From positions 59,639,567 to 59,703,566 of the forward strand of contig CM070713.1 in NCBI GenBank assembly GCA_036346275.1: a stretch of 64,000 nt of DNA, in the 5' to 3' direction. Source of the stretch: Otatea glauca (lineage: Eukaryota; Streptophyta; Magnoliopsida; Poales; Poaceae). The position numbers and the translations under genes were made by a program. Each line of letters starts with the position of its first letter. The stretch's first letter is position 1. Of this stretch, positions 21,650-32,730 are shown piece after piece. The notes beneath the pieces are model-generated. The model saw only the letters and a program-made list of their open reading frames with translations. It was not told the origin of the DNA and did no database searches.

Positions 21650-21856
21650 TGCATGAATCGCATTATTTTTTTTAGATTATGGTTGTTAGCAATTTTCTTT
21701 TGAATAATGAATTGTAAGCTCTAGAAGAGCATACTTTCCTCATGAATAAATATGCAATTTATTCTTTATTCCAATATTCTTTAATTTGCAAGCAATGTTT
21801 GAATTATTTTGCCACCGTTTGATTGGATTTTTTTTTAGAAATCGTGTAGCGCCCAA
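21650..21856 (+). other. Non-coding spacer between gag and pol remnants
   Basis: AT-rich, no ORF; in an intact element coding sequence would be expected here or the spacer would be shorter. Confidence 0.5.
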
Positions 21857-24637
21857 ATGGAAGATATATGCATTGTTGATAGTGGCACAACAAATACCAT
21901 CTTAAGAGAGTCCAAATATTTTCAGTCGATCACGAAGAATGCTGGAAAGATTACTACGATCGCAGTAAGCGATTCCTATATAATAGGCTCTGGAAGAGCC
22001 ACAATTATATTGCCAATGGGTACAACTTTGGTAATTGAAGAAGCCCTTTTGTACCCTGAATCAACGCGCACTCTCTTAAGTTTCAAAGACATCCGCGCCA
22101 ATGGTTTTCACGCAGCAGCTCTCATCAATTTTAGACCTTCGGCCTACAACATCCATTCCCCTATGCAACTCGTGCACGGGGTCATCCCGGAAATCTCCTA
22201 TCTCAGAAAATTTGGGTGTATGGTATATGTTCCTATACCACCCCCTTAGTGGACTGCAATGAGCCCTCTCCGCAAGTCTGGGATATACGTTGGTTATAAG
22301 AGTGCATCCATAATCAGGTATTTGGAACCCATGACTGGAGACTTGCATACAGCCCAATTCGCTGATTGCATATTTGACGAGGATCGTTTCCCGTCATTAG
22401 GGGGAGGAAATCAACCTTTGGATGAAAAATACCGGGCAATCATATGGTATTTCACTGGGATCCCCGCGCATGACCCCCGCACTAATGAAGCAAATCAAGA
22501 AGTCTAGAAGATAATTGATTTGCCGAATTTAGCAAATGAACTGCCTGATCATTTTTGTGATTTGAAGGGCGTGGTTTAGTCGCATGTACCCGCAAGAAAT
22601 GCACAAGAGAGGGTGGAAATATCAAAGAAAGCAGAAGGTATCCCTCATCCTGTTCAGAGGCCTCAAAGAAAAAGAACAGAAAATCTGGCTCCTCAAACCC
22701 AAAGTACCCAGAGACGTTTGGAGAAAACTGGGCGAGAGGACTTACCACAACCAATCACAAAAATACCCCAAGGAAAGAAGGGGAGCCAGTTGAGACCTGG
22801 CACTGGAAAGAAGCCGACGGAAAAGGCAATTCCAGACTTGAATCTTCCACTGCAGGAAGCCGTCGGAAATAATGTGTGCGCATACATAGGCGATGAAAAG
22901 CTAAAGGGACTTGCTCCTGCGATAGGAAATAGCAGCGAAGAGCAAGTAGAAGTGCATTAAGCACCCCATGATGAAATGGCCATAAACTTTGTAATAACAG
23001 GAGAATCCCTGAATAGAGCAACAGCCAACGTCTATGCATACTTTGCAAAGAAGATTGCCTCGATCATTGATCATGATCCTGAGCCTGCATCTCTCGCAGA
23101 GTGCAAGAAAAGGCTAGATTGGAAAGAATGGAAGAAGGCAATCACTGCCGAGTTAGTCTCTCTGAACAAGAGAGAGGTGTTTGGTCCCGTATGCCGCACA
23201 CCTCCCCATATAAACCCTGTAGGTCACAAATGGGTCTTTGTTCTAAGAGAAATGAAAACAACGGTTGTAAGGTACAAAGCAAGGCTTGTAGCTAAAGGTT
23301 TCACTCAACGTCCTGGAGTTGATTATGAAGAAACCTATTCTCCGGTCATGGGAGGAATTACCTTTAGATATTTGATCTCAATGGCAGTCAACTTGAAGTT
23401 GAAAATGAAGCTAATGGATGTTGTTACAAAGATATTTGTATGGGAACTTGGATTCGAGATATACATGAAAGTACGGAAGGTATTCCTATCCCGAACCAAG
23501 ACAGAGCAAATAGAAACACATGCAGATGTGAAATTGGAGAAATCAACGTATGGGCTAAAGCAATCGGGAAGGATGTGGTACAATCGCTTGAGCGACTTTC
23601 TCTGCAAGAAAGGCTACACGAACAGCGAAGATTGTCCATGTGTGTTTATACAGCGATCCCCGAACGGATGAAGAAATTGAAGAAGCATGCTCATACTTGA
23701 AATCTGAGTTTGAAATGAAGGATTTGGGTAAAACCAAGTTTTGTTTAGGCTTGCAGCTTGAGTATGTCCAAGGAGGAATCTTGGTACATCAATCATCCTA
23801 CACGCAGAAAGTATTGGAAAGATTTGGCTTTGAAAAGGCATATCCTGTAAAGACTCCAATGGTCGGAAGGTCACTCCAAGCAGACCTAGACCCATACAGA
23901 CCTAGAGAAGAGGGGGAGGAAGTCCTAGGAGCATAATTCCCATATTTGAGTGCAGTCGGAGCGCTCATGTACCTTGCGAATAGCACCAGGCCGGACATTG
24001 CGTTCGCTGTGAATTTGCTAGCCCGGTACATCGCAGAACCCACCAAAAGGCATTGGAAGGGATCAAGGACATCTTCCGTTACCTCCAAGGAAGCAAAGAT
24101 CTCGGTTTGTTCTTTAGAAGAAACAATGAACTGAATTTGGTTTGTTACGCCGATGCTGGGTACTTATCAGACCTGCATACTGGCAAGTCCCAAACTGGCT
24201 ATGTTTTCTTATGTGGAGGAACAGCAGTTTCCTGGAAGTCGTCTAAGCAGACTCTCGTCTCGACGTCGACAAACCACTCGTAAATCATTGCTTTATATGA
24301 AGCTTCTCGTGAATGTGCATGGCTCAGAAGAACGGTTCACCACATTCAGAAGTTATGTGGCTTGAACATTGAGCAAACTCCCACGATCATCTATGAAGAT
24401 AATGCAGCTTGTGTTGCTCAAGCACAGATGGGTTATGTGATGAGCAATCTCACGAAGCATATCAACCCCAAGTTCTTCTATGCTCACGAATTGCATAAGA
24501 TGAACGAGATCAAGATACTGCATACTAAGTCATGTGAAAATCTTGCAGATTTATTCACTAAATCACTCCCAGCATCTACCTTTGAAAGGTGCGTAAAAGG
24601 GATTGGGATGATGAGACTTAGAGAAGTGCAGATTTGA
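21857..24637 (+). pseudogene. Copia pol lacking the integrase core and RT active-site box
   Basis: Protease starts at 21857 with DSGTT (residues 8-12). After about 85 residues the protein jumps directly into the integrase C-terminal part (RPSAYNIHSPMQLVH at about 22133), so the integrase catalytic core is absent. A stop (TAG at 22247-22249), then further integrase C-terminal sequence to 22507, then a gap. RT 22976-23671 has the KARLVAKGFTQRPGVDYEE and LKQSGRMWYNRL motifs. Between CVFIQRS (about 23656) and EEIEEACSYLKSEFE the YVDD-containing segment is missing. RNase H follows in several frames (23946-24637) to LREVQI. The element cannot transpose by itself. Confidence 0.88.
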
Positions 24638-24904
24638 GGGGGAGATATTTCACATACTCCCACATAAATCTTGAACATGAGGTTTGAGTACCCAACATGA
24701 ATCTCGAAGATTAGCAATTGAAGTTTGGGTGAATTGTACTCTTTTTCCTTAGCAAGTTTTTCATGAAGTTTTCTTCCATAAGGTTTTAATGAGGCAATTC
24801 GTGCAACACAGTAAGCGTATGCTATGTACTCTTTCTCCAAGTATTTTTCCCACTGGGTATTTCTGGAGTTTTAATGAGGCATATGCATCTCGCGGCAAAG
24901 GGCC

Positions 24905-24914
24905 CAAGGGAGAG
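24905..24914 (+). other. Polypurine tract of the Bianca-like element
   Basis: CAAGGGAGAG directly before the 3' LTR TG. Confidence 0.7.
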
Positions 24915-25677
24915 TGTTGGGAAACCACGTGGCCCATGAAGGCCTACGATGGTCCCTTAGCCGAAACCTTAGGCGACTACTATATAAGGAGGAGGGGGTA
25001 GGGATGGCAACGGGGAAAATCTCCGCGGGGAGCGCCCTCCCATCCCCGATCCCCGATAAGCAAAATTTTCCCGCCCCCGTCCCCGTCCCCGTACACGGGG
25101 CTTAATTCTCCCCCGTCCCCGATCCCCGACGGGTTTGCGGGGCCCCGACGGGGAATAATCCCCGAAAATGCTATATAAAAGATCACATGCTACATGATCA
25201 CTAGAGTAATGGTGCATGTGTGGTTGAAGTGTGAGTGAATCACTAGAGTAATTCATATTTAGCATATTTATTAATAATAACCTCACATATATATTTTTTT
25301 CTTTTGAGAATGATCATTTACTTCCACCTATTAGTGATAACACGGGGACGGGGACGGGGATCGGGGACGGGGAACGGTGGAACGTCCTCGTCCCCGCGAT
25401 CCCCGACGGGGGCAATATTTTCCCCGATAAGCCCCCCTGTGGGAAGAGATTTCCCCCGTCGCCGTCCCTTAATAGGGGAATTCCCCGCGGGGAAACGGGG
25501 ATCGGGTCCCATTGCCATCCCTAGGAGGGGGGTCTCCCCCAATGTACAAGGAATCAGAAAGCAATAAAAGAATTCTCTCGCTGTTCCTCCCTAAACCGTG
25601 TCTCTCTTTCTCTCTCTGTTCTCCACTTCAGATCTGTTCGGGAACCCCGGACTATTCGATAGCGAGGTTCCTTAACA
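24915..25677 (+). repeat. 3' LTR of the Bianca-like element, split by a foldback element
   Basis: TGTTGGGAAACC to CCTTAACA, 230 bp of LTR plus the 525-bp insertion and its 8-bp duplication. The insertion sits just after the TATATAAGG box. Confidence 0.92.
24999..25523. mobile_element. hAT-type foldback element, TIR TAGGGATGGCAA, TSD GGAGGGGG
   Basis: Ends TAGGGATGGCAACGGG and CCATTGCCATCCCTA are inverted. The 8-bp duplication GGAGGGGG is perfect (24991-24998, 25524-25531), typical of hAT elements. Subterminal DNA on both sides is a reiterated CCCCGTCCCCG / CGGGGACGGGG phrase that pairs across the element; the centre is AT-rich. No transposase. Confidence 0.92.
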
Positions 25678-25682
25678 CAGCC

Positions 25683-25903
25683 TTCCAGTTCCAGCACCGG
25701 CAAGCTTCACTGCTCCGTTGCTACCCCGATTCCCGAATCAAGAAACCCCAGCCTCCCGTTCTTGTTTCTGACATCAACGATCCATCCACATTAATTTTCA
25801 TGAGACCTTGTTCAGGCCGGCACCAACGTCTTTGCGCTACCGTTTTCTGAGATTCTTTCTCGAGGCAAGTTTTAAGAAACTTGTTTGCACGCCACTGTAT
25901 CAC
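25683..25903 (-). pseudogene. RNase H-like (RVT_3) fragment, proximal part
   Basis: Minus-strand translation has W, then a basic stretch, then GLMKINVDGSLM and GGWGFLIRESG: the KINVDG and GG.GF.IR motifs that open the RVT_3 RNase H-like domain of plant LINE-derived and domesticated proteins. The catalytic Asp of NVDG is present. The frame is interrupted by the copia insertion at 25682 and resumes at 19237. No full gene is seen. Confidence 0.6.
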
Positions 25904-26480
25904 GCCTGCGATACTACCATGGGCCTGTCATAACCTGTTGTGTAGACCGGAGAGTTGCAACGCACGACAGCAGACAGACAGACACGCACGACTATCCTAT
26001 GCAAAAAGAGGGTAGTCACGCTTCATCAGCCGGAGAAAGTTGATCAGGTTTTCCGAGCGGCACACTCACGGCAATGGCATCCTCCTTGCTTGCTGCGAAG
26101 GGGGTCGCCTGTCGCCCGGTTGCTGCGGCAATAGCGTTCGTCTGGTTTGAGCACAATATGACATTATTCAATTTTTGAGAGAGGGGGAGACTATACATTA
26201 TTATTTATCGAATATTCGATGTTTTCTCAGAGAATTGATTCTAGTTGCATGACCTACCAACTGACGTAAAACTACGCGAACCACAAGGAATGGATGCTTC
26301 AATCGAAAACTAGGCACGTCCGTTACTCATTCCAAATAAACGAATTGGAGTTTGTTAGTGCCATTCTGCACGTTTGAAACGACCATCAGAAAATAAGGTC
26401 GAAACAATTCTATACCGCTTAACATGTCCAACGTTTCACCAGGATGCCTTGCACGTCAGGTATATTGTTTGAAGTTAAAC
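25904..26480. other. Intergenic
   Basis: No recognised gene. A minus-strand open frame of 60 codons (26016-26198) has no family signature. A GACA microrepeat lies near 25970. Confidence 0.45.
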
Positions 26481-26869
26481 CGTAAGAAGCTGCAAACAGG
26501 CCAGGGTTACACCGAGGGGCAGACTAGTGGCCAATAAAGTAAGAAATTTAGAACACTGAATACTGCCCATCAACTGATGAAATGAAATCAACACTGTAGT
26601 ACCCAACATGAACCCCAACCGAAAATAAAATGGCATGGTCGAAATTAAGAAGCGATCAACAATGCAAATCACAGCAAAGGCACATGCGCGCAAACTACCA
26701 TAGGTATTCAACAACAGCCATGGCAATCTCTAGAGCACAGCCAAGTTTAATGAAAGCATGCAATTGATTCCCGAAAACAGTAGTACTAATTCTGGCTTTG
26801 AGAAACACTGAAAAATATTGCCGATCCAACTTGTAACAAAAAACTTGACATGCCATACACCAAGAAATT

Positions 26870-28100
26870 CTAAACCACAACCTCCTTCTTGAGCTTGGCG
26901 AGCTCTTGCCTGATAGCACCTCCTCTCTGTTCATACGCAAAACACTACTGTAAGCAAGTGATAGCAACACTGCCCTACAGCGAATTAACCATATGACGGT
27001 AAAATGTCTCACCTTAATCTTCGCCAACATGACCTTGAACCTGTTGAAGTCATTGAGCGATGATCTCCTCTTCTGGACAATCAACTTCTTGCCCCATGAG
27101 CTGTTCTCCCACTTGTTCTTCACATCTTCAAAAGGATAACAAGCATTCAAATAAGTATCAGCTGAAAAAAGGACCAAAATGTAGCAGAGGTGAGAAGCAC
27201 AAGATTAATAATTACCAGCTTTCTCCATTGCCTCGATCAAATCTTTTTTCTTAGGGACACGCTTGATGTCAATCTTGATGTCGGTCAGGGAAAGCCGCTT
27301 GAAGTTTATCTGGCACCTGACCATATCAGGGGCATCCACAAGTGCCTGATTCACAGAATGCATCAGAGTAATGAGAAATTCAATATTTAAAGTGCCACAA
27401 TGAAACCAACTACAACAAGAAAAATGAGCTAGGCTCACATAGTTAGACTCCTAACGTACGAATGAACGCATAACAAACATATGTAGGGCGACCGAAACAA
27501 TAGTTAAGAAATAAATGCTACCCGACTGGCCAATGACAATTCCATCCATAGGTTCATCACAGGAAACAAAGATTGTCGCGCTTTCCCATGTACTCCTATT
27601 TAATCCACCATTCCCGAAGCAACGTAAATAGCTAATGCATTATGCTAAATAACAACAAAGTTTTAACACGATCAACCACTAGAAGATGAGGTTGTGCTAT
27701 TCGGCCAATTCAATTCGATGTTACGCTAGATACAACACTTAAGAGAGTCCTACATTTCTCACAAAGCACTATCCATAGCAACAAGCTCCTCACAACAACA
27801 AAGCATGCTAGTTGAACTCTAGATCCACATTACAAGTTCACGGGCACAAAATGCAAACAGTACGAGCATTACACCAAGAGAGACAGACAGGGAGCCCGAA
27901 GCATACCCGGTTCTGGTCGACGACGTCGACGATGACGACGAGGCGGCCGTAGTCCTTGCCGTAGTTCACCAGGGCCACCCGCCCGATCTCCACGAACCTG
28001 TTAAACGTCTGCACGCAAAGGCACAAACACGCAACCCGATCAAACACGCGTCGCCGAAAACCTACCGGAATCGCACAGATACCATCGATCCACGTACCAT
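26870..28100 (-). CDS. RPL14: 60S ribosomal protein L14 (eL14), five coding exons
   Basis: Structural protein of the cytosolic large ribosomal subunit. Exons on the minus strand: 28100-28098 (ATG only), 28008-27907, 27345-27216, 27125-27013, 26926-26870 (stop TAG). All four introns are GT-AG, phases agree, and the joined length is 134 aa, the usual plant eL14 size. The N-terminus FVEIGRVALVNYGKDYGRLV is the KOW-like start of eL14; later motifs are DAPDMVRCQINFKRL, KRVPKKK, KNKWENSSWGKKL and the Lys-rich C-terminus. Splicing directly after the ATG is a notable but seen plant arrangement. Shares a divergent promoter with GLTP1. Looks intact and functional; 26490-26869 is its likely 3' UTR and downstream DNA. 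Confidence 0.96.
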
Positions 28101-28507
28101 CCTTGCGGCGGCGCCGAGCGGGGGCGACGCGAGAGGGCGGGCGGAAAGGCGAGAGGAGCCTGGGTTCGGAGGTGCGGGTGATTCATATAGAAAAAGCGTG
28201 TGGGTTCCGGTGAGCCGGTGGATCATGACGCGAGTCCCTATGGCCGTCCGATCTAGGTCTTTCGGTCTTGGCAGGACATATGGGCCGTTCCAAGTAAGGT
28301 AACCCAGACACCTTTCACGGCTTCCTTCTTGGGCTTGTTTCGAATAAGCAATATAATCCTGGCCCATCAATAGACTGGGAAAAGATCAGCTCTTGGCCTG
28401 GACTGGAGCATCTTCTCTCCCCCCGCACCGCGATTCTTCTCCCCAGAAACGCACTTCCTTCCTCGCTGAGAACCGGAACCTTATTACAGTAGTCTCCTCA
28501 CCGGCAG
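28101..28507. promoter_or_regulatory. Divergent promoter between RPL14 and GLTP1
   Basis: RPL14 side: CTATATGAAT (minus, 28190-28181) is a TATA-like box about 80 bp before the ATG. Three TGGGCY site II motifs, typical of plant ribosomal protein promoters, are at 28281-28286 (TGGGCC), 28330-28335 (TGGGCT) and 28361-28366 (complement). A GLTP1 leader exon probably ends at 28507 (GCAG/GTAATACG). Confidence 0.65.
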
Positions 28508-28970
28508 GTAATACGAGAGAAGAGAAAAATATCATCTTTTGCGATTCGTGACACGGTTAGTAATAAGTCCGGGCGTTAATTTCTCTACCAAAACGTCTCT
28601 TTTGGGCTTGGGTTTAGGAGCTGTGCTGAGTGTTTCGGATCTAAGCACGCAAGATTGGATTAGCGTGCTATTGCATTCTTTTTCTTGGACTGTAGTCTGT
28701 GCGATTCGTGGAGGATCGATTTGATCCAGGGTCTCGGCGATTCTAATCAGTGGCGGGGCAAAACTTGTTAAGTAGTTAGTTTGATCTGATGCATGGTGTG
28801 AGATAATGCCTAGCTATTTATGATTAGATCTGTCTTTGGTGTTAGCACTTGCTGAGTGCCGAATCCATGGCATATCTTATAAGATTGTTGCTGGATCAGT
28901 GATTCCGAGTGAGCATGTTGTGCTTACTATGTTGGGTTGATTTGTTTTTGATTCTTGCAGGTAGAGAGAG

Positions 28971-31829
28971 ATGGCAGAGACTGTTTTCACTCCCTCTTTA
29001 GAAGGGATGAAGCATGTCAAGTCAGAGAGCGGGGTCATGCTCACCAAGCCCTTCCTTGATGTGTGCAAGCAAATCTTGCCTGTCTTGGGTAACTCTCTTT
29101 AGTTCGTGTTTGCCATGAGCTTACCTCTCTTGTCGTGCCCCGGATTGTTAGTCTTATGAGGTTCAGATTAGTAGCTGGACTGTTCTATTGAATTTGCTAT
29201 GATCGTGTTTACTTCAGTAGTGCAGTGCAGCAGTGAACGGCCTGAGTAATTTTTTTTACGTGTGACGGATGTATTGTCTAAACAAGTCTTTCAAGAGTTT
29301 GAGACTAGCTTTCGCCAGTCAGCAATTGTTTGTACTGCTCTTCGAGATGTGTAGGTCTAAATAAGCAAAAGGGTAAGTAGATTTGAGGGCCTTTGGCATT
29401 TGACTTTAGCATAGGCGGATGGCTCTCTTGTTTTGTTCCTTTACAGTCTTTGATTTCGCTTAGTATTGCTCTTTGGCTTGTTAGTTGTTGCATCATGGAG
29501 CATTCAAACTAATGTCAACCTTTTGGGAATTGAAACATCCAGATCCAGTGCTGTTGTGGGGTGTGCTGGGTTGCTTTAATTTATATTGATTTACATGTAA
29601 TCCTTCTCCAAATACCTGATTTGACAGATCTATCGCCTGAGCAGAATTGATTTGTGACTTTCTATGGGAAAGCACGTTATGTTTAATCTAGGAGTTCAGT
29701 GTAGAGTCATCTATCTTATTCTGAAGTTTTTGTTGCCCTAGATATGCTGGTCAATGTTGAAGTTTATGAGCACAGATCTGTGTTGTTCTTATGCTACTCC
29801 TTAAATCAAAATCTTTTATGTTGGCTTAAACTATACAGGGCATATCATCTAGTCTAAGAAGTGCGGCTAAATTTCCTTTGTGTCGAGCCTTACTTATTGA
29901 TGTTGCTTAAACAATAAATTCCTTCATAGCGTTCATTGATTTCCCCTTTGTTCCCTGATTTTGCATACAAGATAAATTTGGAGCTGCTATGGCACTTGTG
30001 AAGAGTGACATTGGTGGTAATATCACGGTAAGCATCCCTTTCTGCAAGTCACTATTTATAAAAAACATGTTCCATTCCTCATTTGTGTTAGTAAATAATT
30101 GGTGTTGTTAATATGATAAAGCATGCAATTATCCCTTTTGGAGCCCTCTGATTTCTATTTCATTTTGTTGATAACTGACCTGATCCTCTCTTGTCAGAGG
30201 CTGGAAAATAAATATTCTTCTGACCCATCAAAATATGAGCACTTGTATAGCATGGTTCAAGAAGAAGTTCAAAACAAGACTGCAAAGGTTTCATCGAGCT
30301 GCACAAATGGACTTCTGTGGCTCACAAGGTGCTTCAAATCCTCTTGCATAATTTGCCACTTTTTATTTCAGCTTAATCAGCATGCCATTGAGGCATTAAT
30401 CCAATACCAGGCTTGTATTTACACGAAATTTTGCCTTTCAGGGCTATGGACTTCCTTGTTGAACTATTCCGTAACCTGCTTGAGCATCCAGGCTGGACTA
30501 TGAGTCAAGCTTGTACTGATTCATATACAAAAACTCTGAAGAAATGGCATGGCTGGCTTGCCAGTTCTAGTTTTACGGTATAATCTTTCACTCGATGTTG
30601 ACCCACACAATCAACATATATATGGTGTCATCATGGAATGAGTACTAACTTTTTTAAGAGAATGTAGTGTCCTAACTACCTAAGGCAAACTGCTATTCAA
30701 TAGTTTGTTCTTGCTCAATCACTTGTTTGTTTTGAGTTTTTTTTTCACCAGCTTAAATGCCAAAAAAACAAAGCCTAAACAAATAGATGGTTTTTTACCT
30801 AGATTTTATCAAAAGCCATAAGCCTCTATATAATTAAAAGGCAAAAGCCATTAGCGAGATGCTTTTTCGGCTTATTGAGGGTTGGTCTTAGACTAATGCT
30901 AATGAAGTTAGGATAAAATTACCTATCTCTACCAAGTATAAAAGTCAATTGCTTTTAAGCTGTTTAAATCCAAAATCTAGCTTTAAGTTATAAGCCAAAA
31001 AGTCTAAGCCTAAACAAACAGGGCTGTAATCAGAGGATGAATTATAGGATTCTGGACTTACTTTCCAAATAGATAATTTTTCTATCATAGTAGATATTAA
31101 GGGGAGAACCAGTGTTATCCAACTGAAGGCACCAAAGATGAATAAACTTGGGCTGCTCTTTGTTTACTAAGTTATTAATCCTGTTTGGCCGGTAAATTAC
31201 ATTAGTCACATATAAGCATTTTTCAGTGAACGTGGAGAACAAGACATCAGTTCATAATTGATTGAAGAAGTGCTTTGCTTTGCCGTTGATTTCTGAGAAT
31301 TTCTTAAGTTAAAAAGAATATGTTATATGGCTTGTATCTTTTCAGCAGCTTAAGAATTCCAGCTTATCTGCTTGTCACATCCAAAATCTGTTATTTGTGA
31401 CTTTGCCAATTGAAATGCCGGTTGAAATTATAGTTTTACCATACTGTTGCTGGCTTTCTTGATGTAACTGGGGCAACACGCCCCATTCTTTACAACCGAG
31501 TTTATATTTTTAGTAGCTTGCCTTTTCTTTGCCTTTTCATTTGGATGAATTACTCATGTGAGGAAATGGCAGGTGGCTATGAAGCTTGCTCCTAATAGAG
31601 ACAAATTTATGGAGGTCATTAGTGGAACAGGTGACATCAAAGCAGATATTGAGAAATTCTGCACAACATTTTATCCTTTTCTCAAAGAGAACCACGAATT
31701 TCTGGTATGGCCCTCAATTCATTTGAAGACTTTATCGTTCCGTTTATGTTGTCTGCTTTTAGTGACATCTTGTACTCTCTACTATTCTTGCAGGCCAGTG
31801 TTGAACTCGATGATCTGAAGGCTTCTTAA
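28971..31829 (+). CDS. GLTP1: Glycolipid transfer protein (GLTP domain), six coding exons
   Basis: Cytosolic protein that moves glycosphingolipids between membranes. Exons: 28971-29088, 29972-30027, 30198-30328, 30442-30577, 31573-31704, 31794-31829 (stop TAA). All junctions are GT-AG and phases agree; the product is 202 aa, the usual plant GLTP1 length. A leader intron (28508 to acceptor CAG at 28960) precedes the ATG. Headgroup-site residues by position are D52 and N56 (SDIGGNI), R59 where the human protein has Lys, W99 (GLLWLTR) and H138 (KKWHGWL). The C-terminus DDLKAS is typical. Divergent from RPL14 and convergent with the RRM gene. Intron 4 (about 1 kb) holds a foldback element. Gene appears intact. 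Confidence 0.95.
30717..31024. mobile_element. Foldback (hAT-like) element in GLTP1 intron 4
   Basis: Ends CTTGTTTGTTTTGAG and CCTAAACAAACAGGG are roughly inverted; AAGCCTAAACAAA and AGCCATAAGCC phrases recur inside. Such CTGTTTGTTT-ended MITEs are common in grasses. The target duplication is not clear. Confidence 0.45.
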
Positions 31830-32730
31830 TGCAATGCACTGCAAGAATTACCCACAAAACAAATGTGTCTTACTGTCTTATGAAATTTTATTGTTGCGGA
31901 GGATATACTATTTTCCACACACATCTTCCGAAAATTTATAGGACAATAATAAGTCTGTCGGAATGCTTGGGCCGTAGCCCATGGCAACAAATTCACCTTT
32001 TGAAGTCATTCCCTTGTGAGCCGAAGTTACATATTTGAGGCACTTTCACTAGAGCTCATCTACATCACTGTACTTATATATTGGGCATTCCGCAGATCTT
32101 AATCCTCTCCCGAACTCGCATTGCTTTTGAGATACTGAACACACTGCGCCTTGCCAAAGGGGCGGTTGTGCGATACTACTTACAGGACGCAAATTAACAG
32201 TTGAAGGAACACGTTGAAAACACAGATTCTAACTGATGGCTTTTTTTAAGGCAGTAACTGATGAATTTGGAAGCATGTCATCAAACTGTATGAATCACTT
32301 TTCGGTTTAAAAATTCATTTATTTGTGACAATTGAAATATCATTTCCACCTCTTATCTTGTAGTTGGCCGTTTTGAGAGATGCTCACACTTCGAAACAAG
32401 CTTAAGCTCATCTTCGGTGGCAATATTATCATTCAGACGCTTCTTACAGCCCAGTCATGTAGAAAACCAAAAGATCACATCGTAATGTCTACAAAAGATA
32501 AACATGAAACATTGAAATCCACAAGAATTCGACACAAGCACTTCATAATGTTCACAAACGGTACCAGTCATTCTAATATTTACACCTACATTAGAAGTTA
32601 TTGCGTGCTACTTGGCCGACGTGACACATGCCAAAGTCTTGAAGGACATTGGCTGTTATAGAAGCGTCAACGCATCGAAGAGCATTCTCTTATGTGAAAT
32701 GTGATGACAAACTAAGGGAATATACTCGCT
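31830..32730. other. 3' UTRs and spacer between convergent GLTP1 and RRM genes
   Basis: No further ORF is supported. Both flanking genes end toward this region (stop at 31829 on plus; stop at 32731 on minus). Confidence 0.6.

Larger units (their letters stand above)
19238..25677 (+). mobile_element. Bianca-like Ty1/copia element, defective
   Basis: 5' LTR 19238-19464 and 3' LTR 24915-25677, the latter enlarged by a hAT-type insertion. Flanks are CAGCT (19233-19237) and CAGCC (25678-25682), a target duplication with one difference. Internal order is leader, gag, protease, remnant integrase, RT, RNase H. The short LTR and the TTATCAGCACGA leader suggest the Bianca lineage; this assignment is from memory and tentative. 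Confidence 0.88.

Noticed and set aside
26016..26198. 60-codon minus-strand ORF near RPL14
   Set aside because: No family signature and no supporting splice or homology evidence.
27838..28047. Separate 69-aa gene on the minus strand
   Set aside because: It is exon 2 of RPL14 read through its introns.
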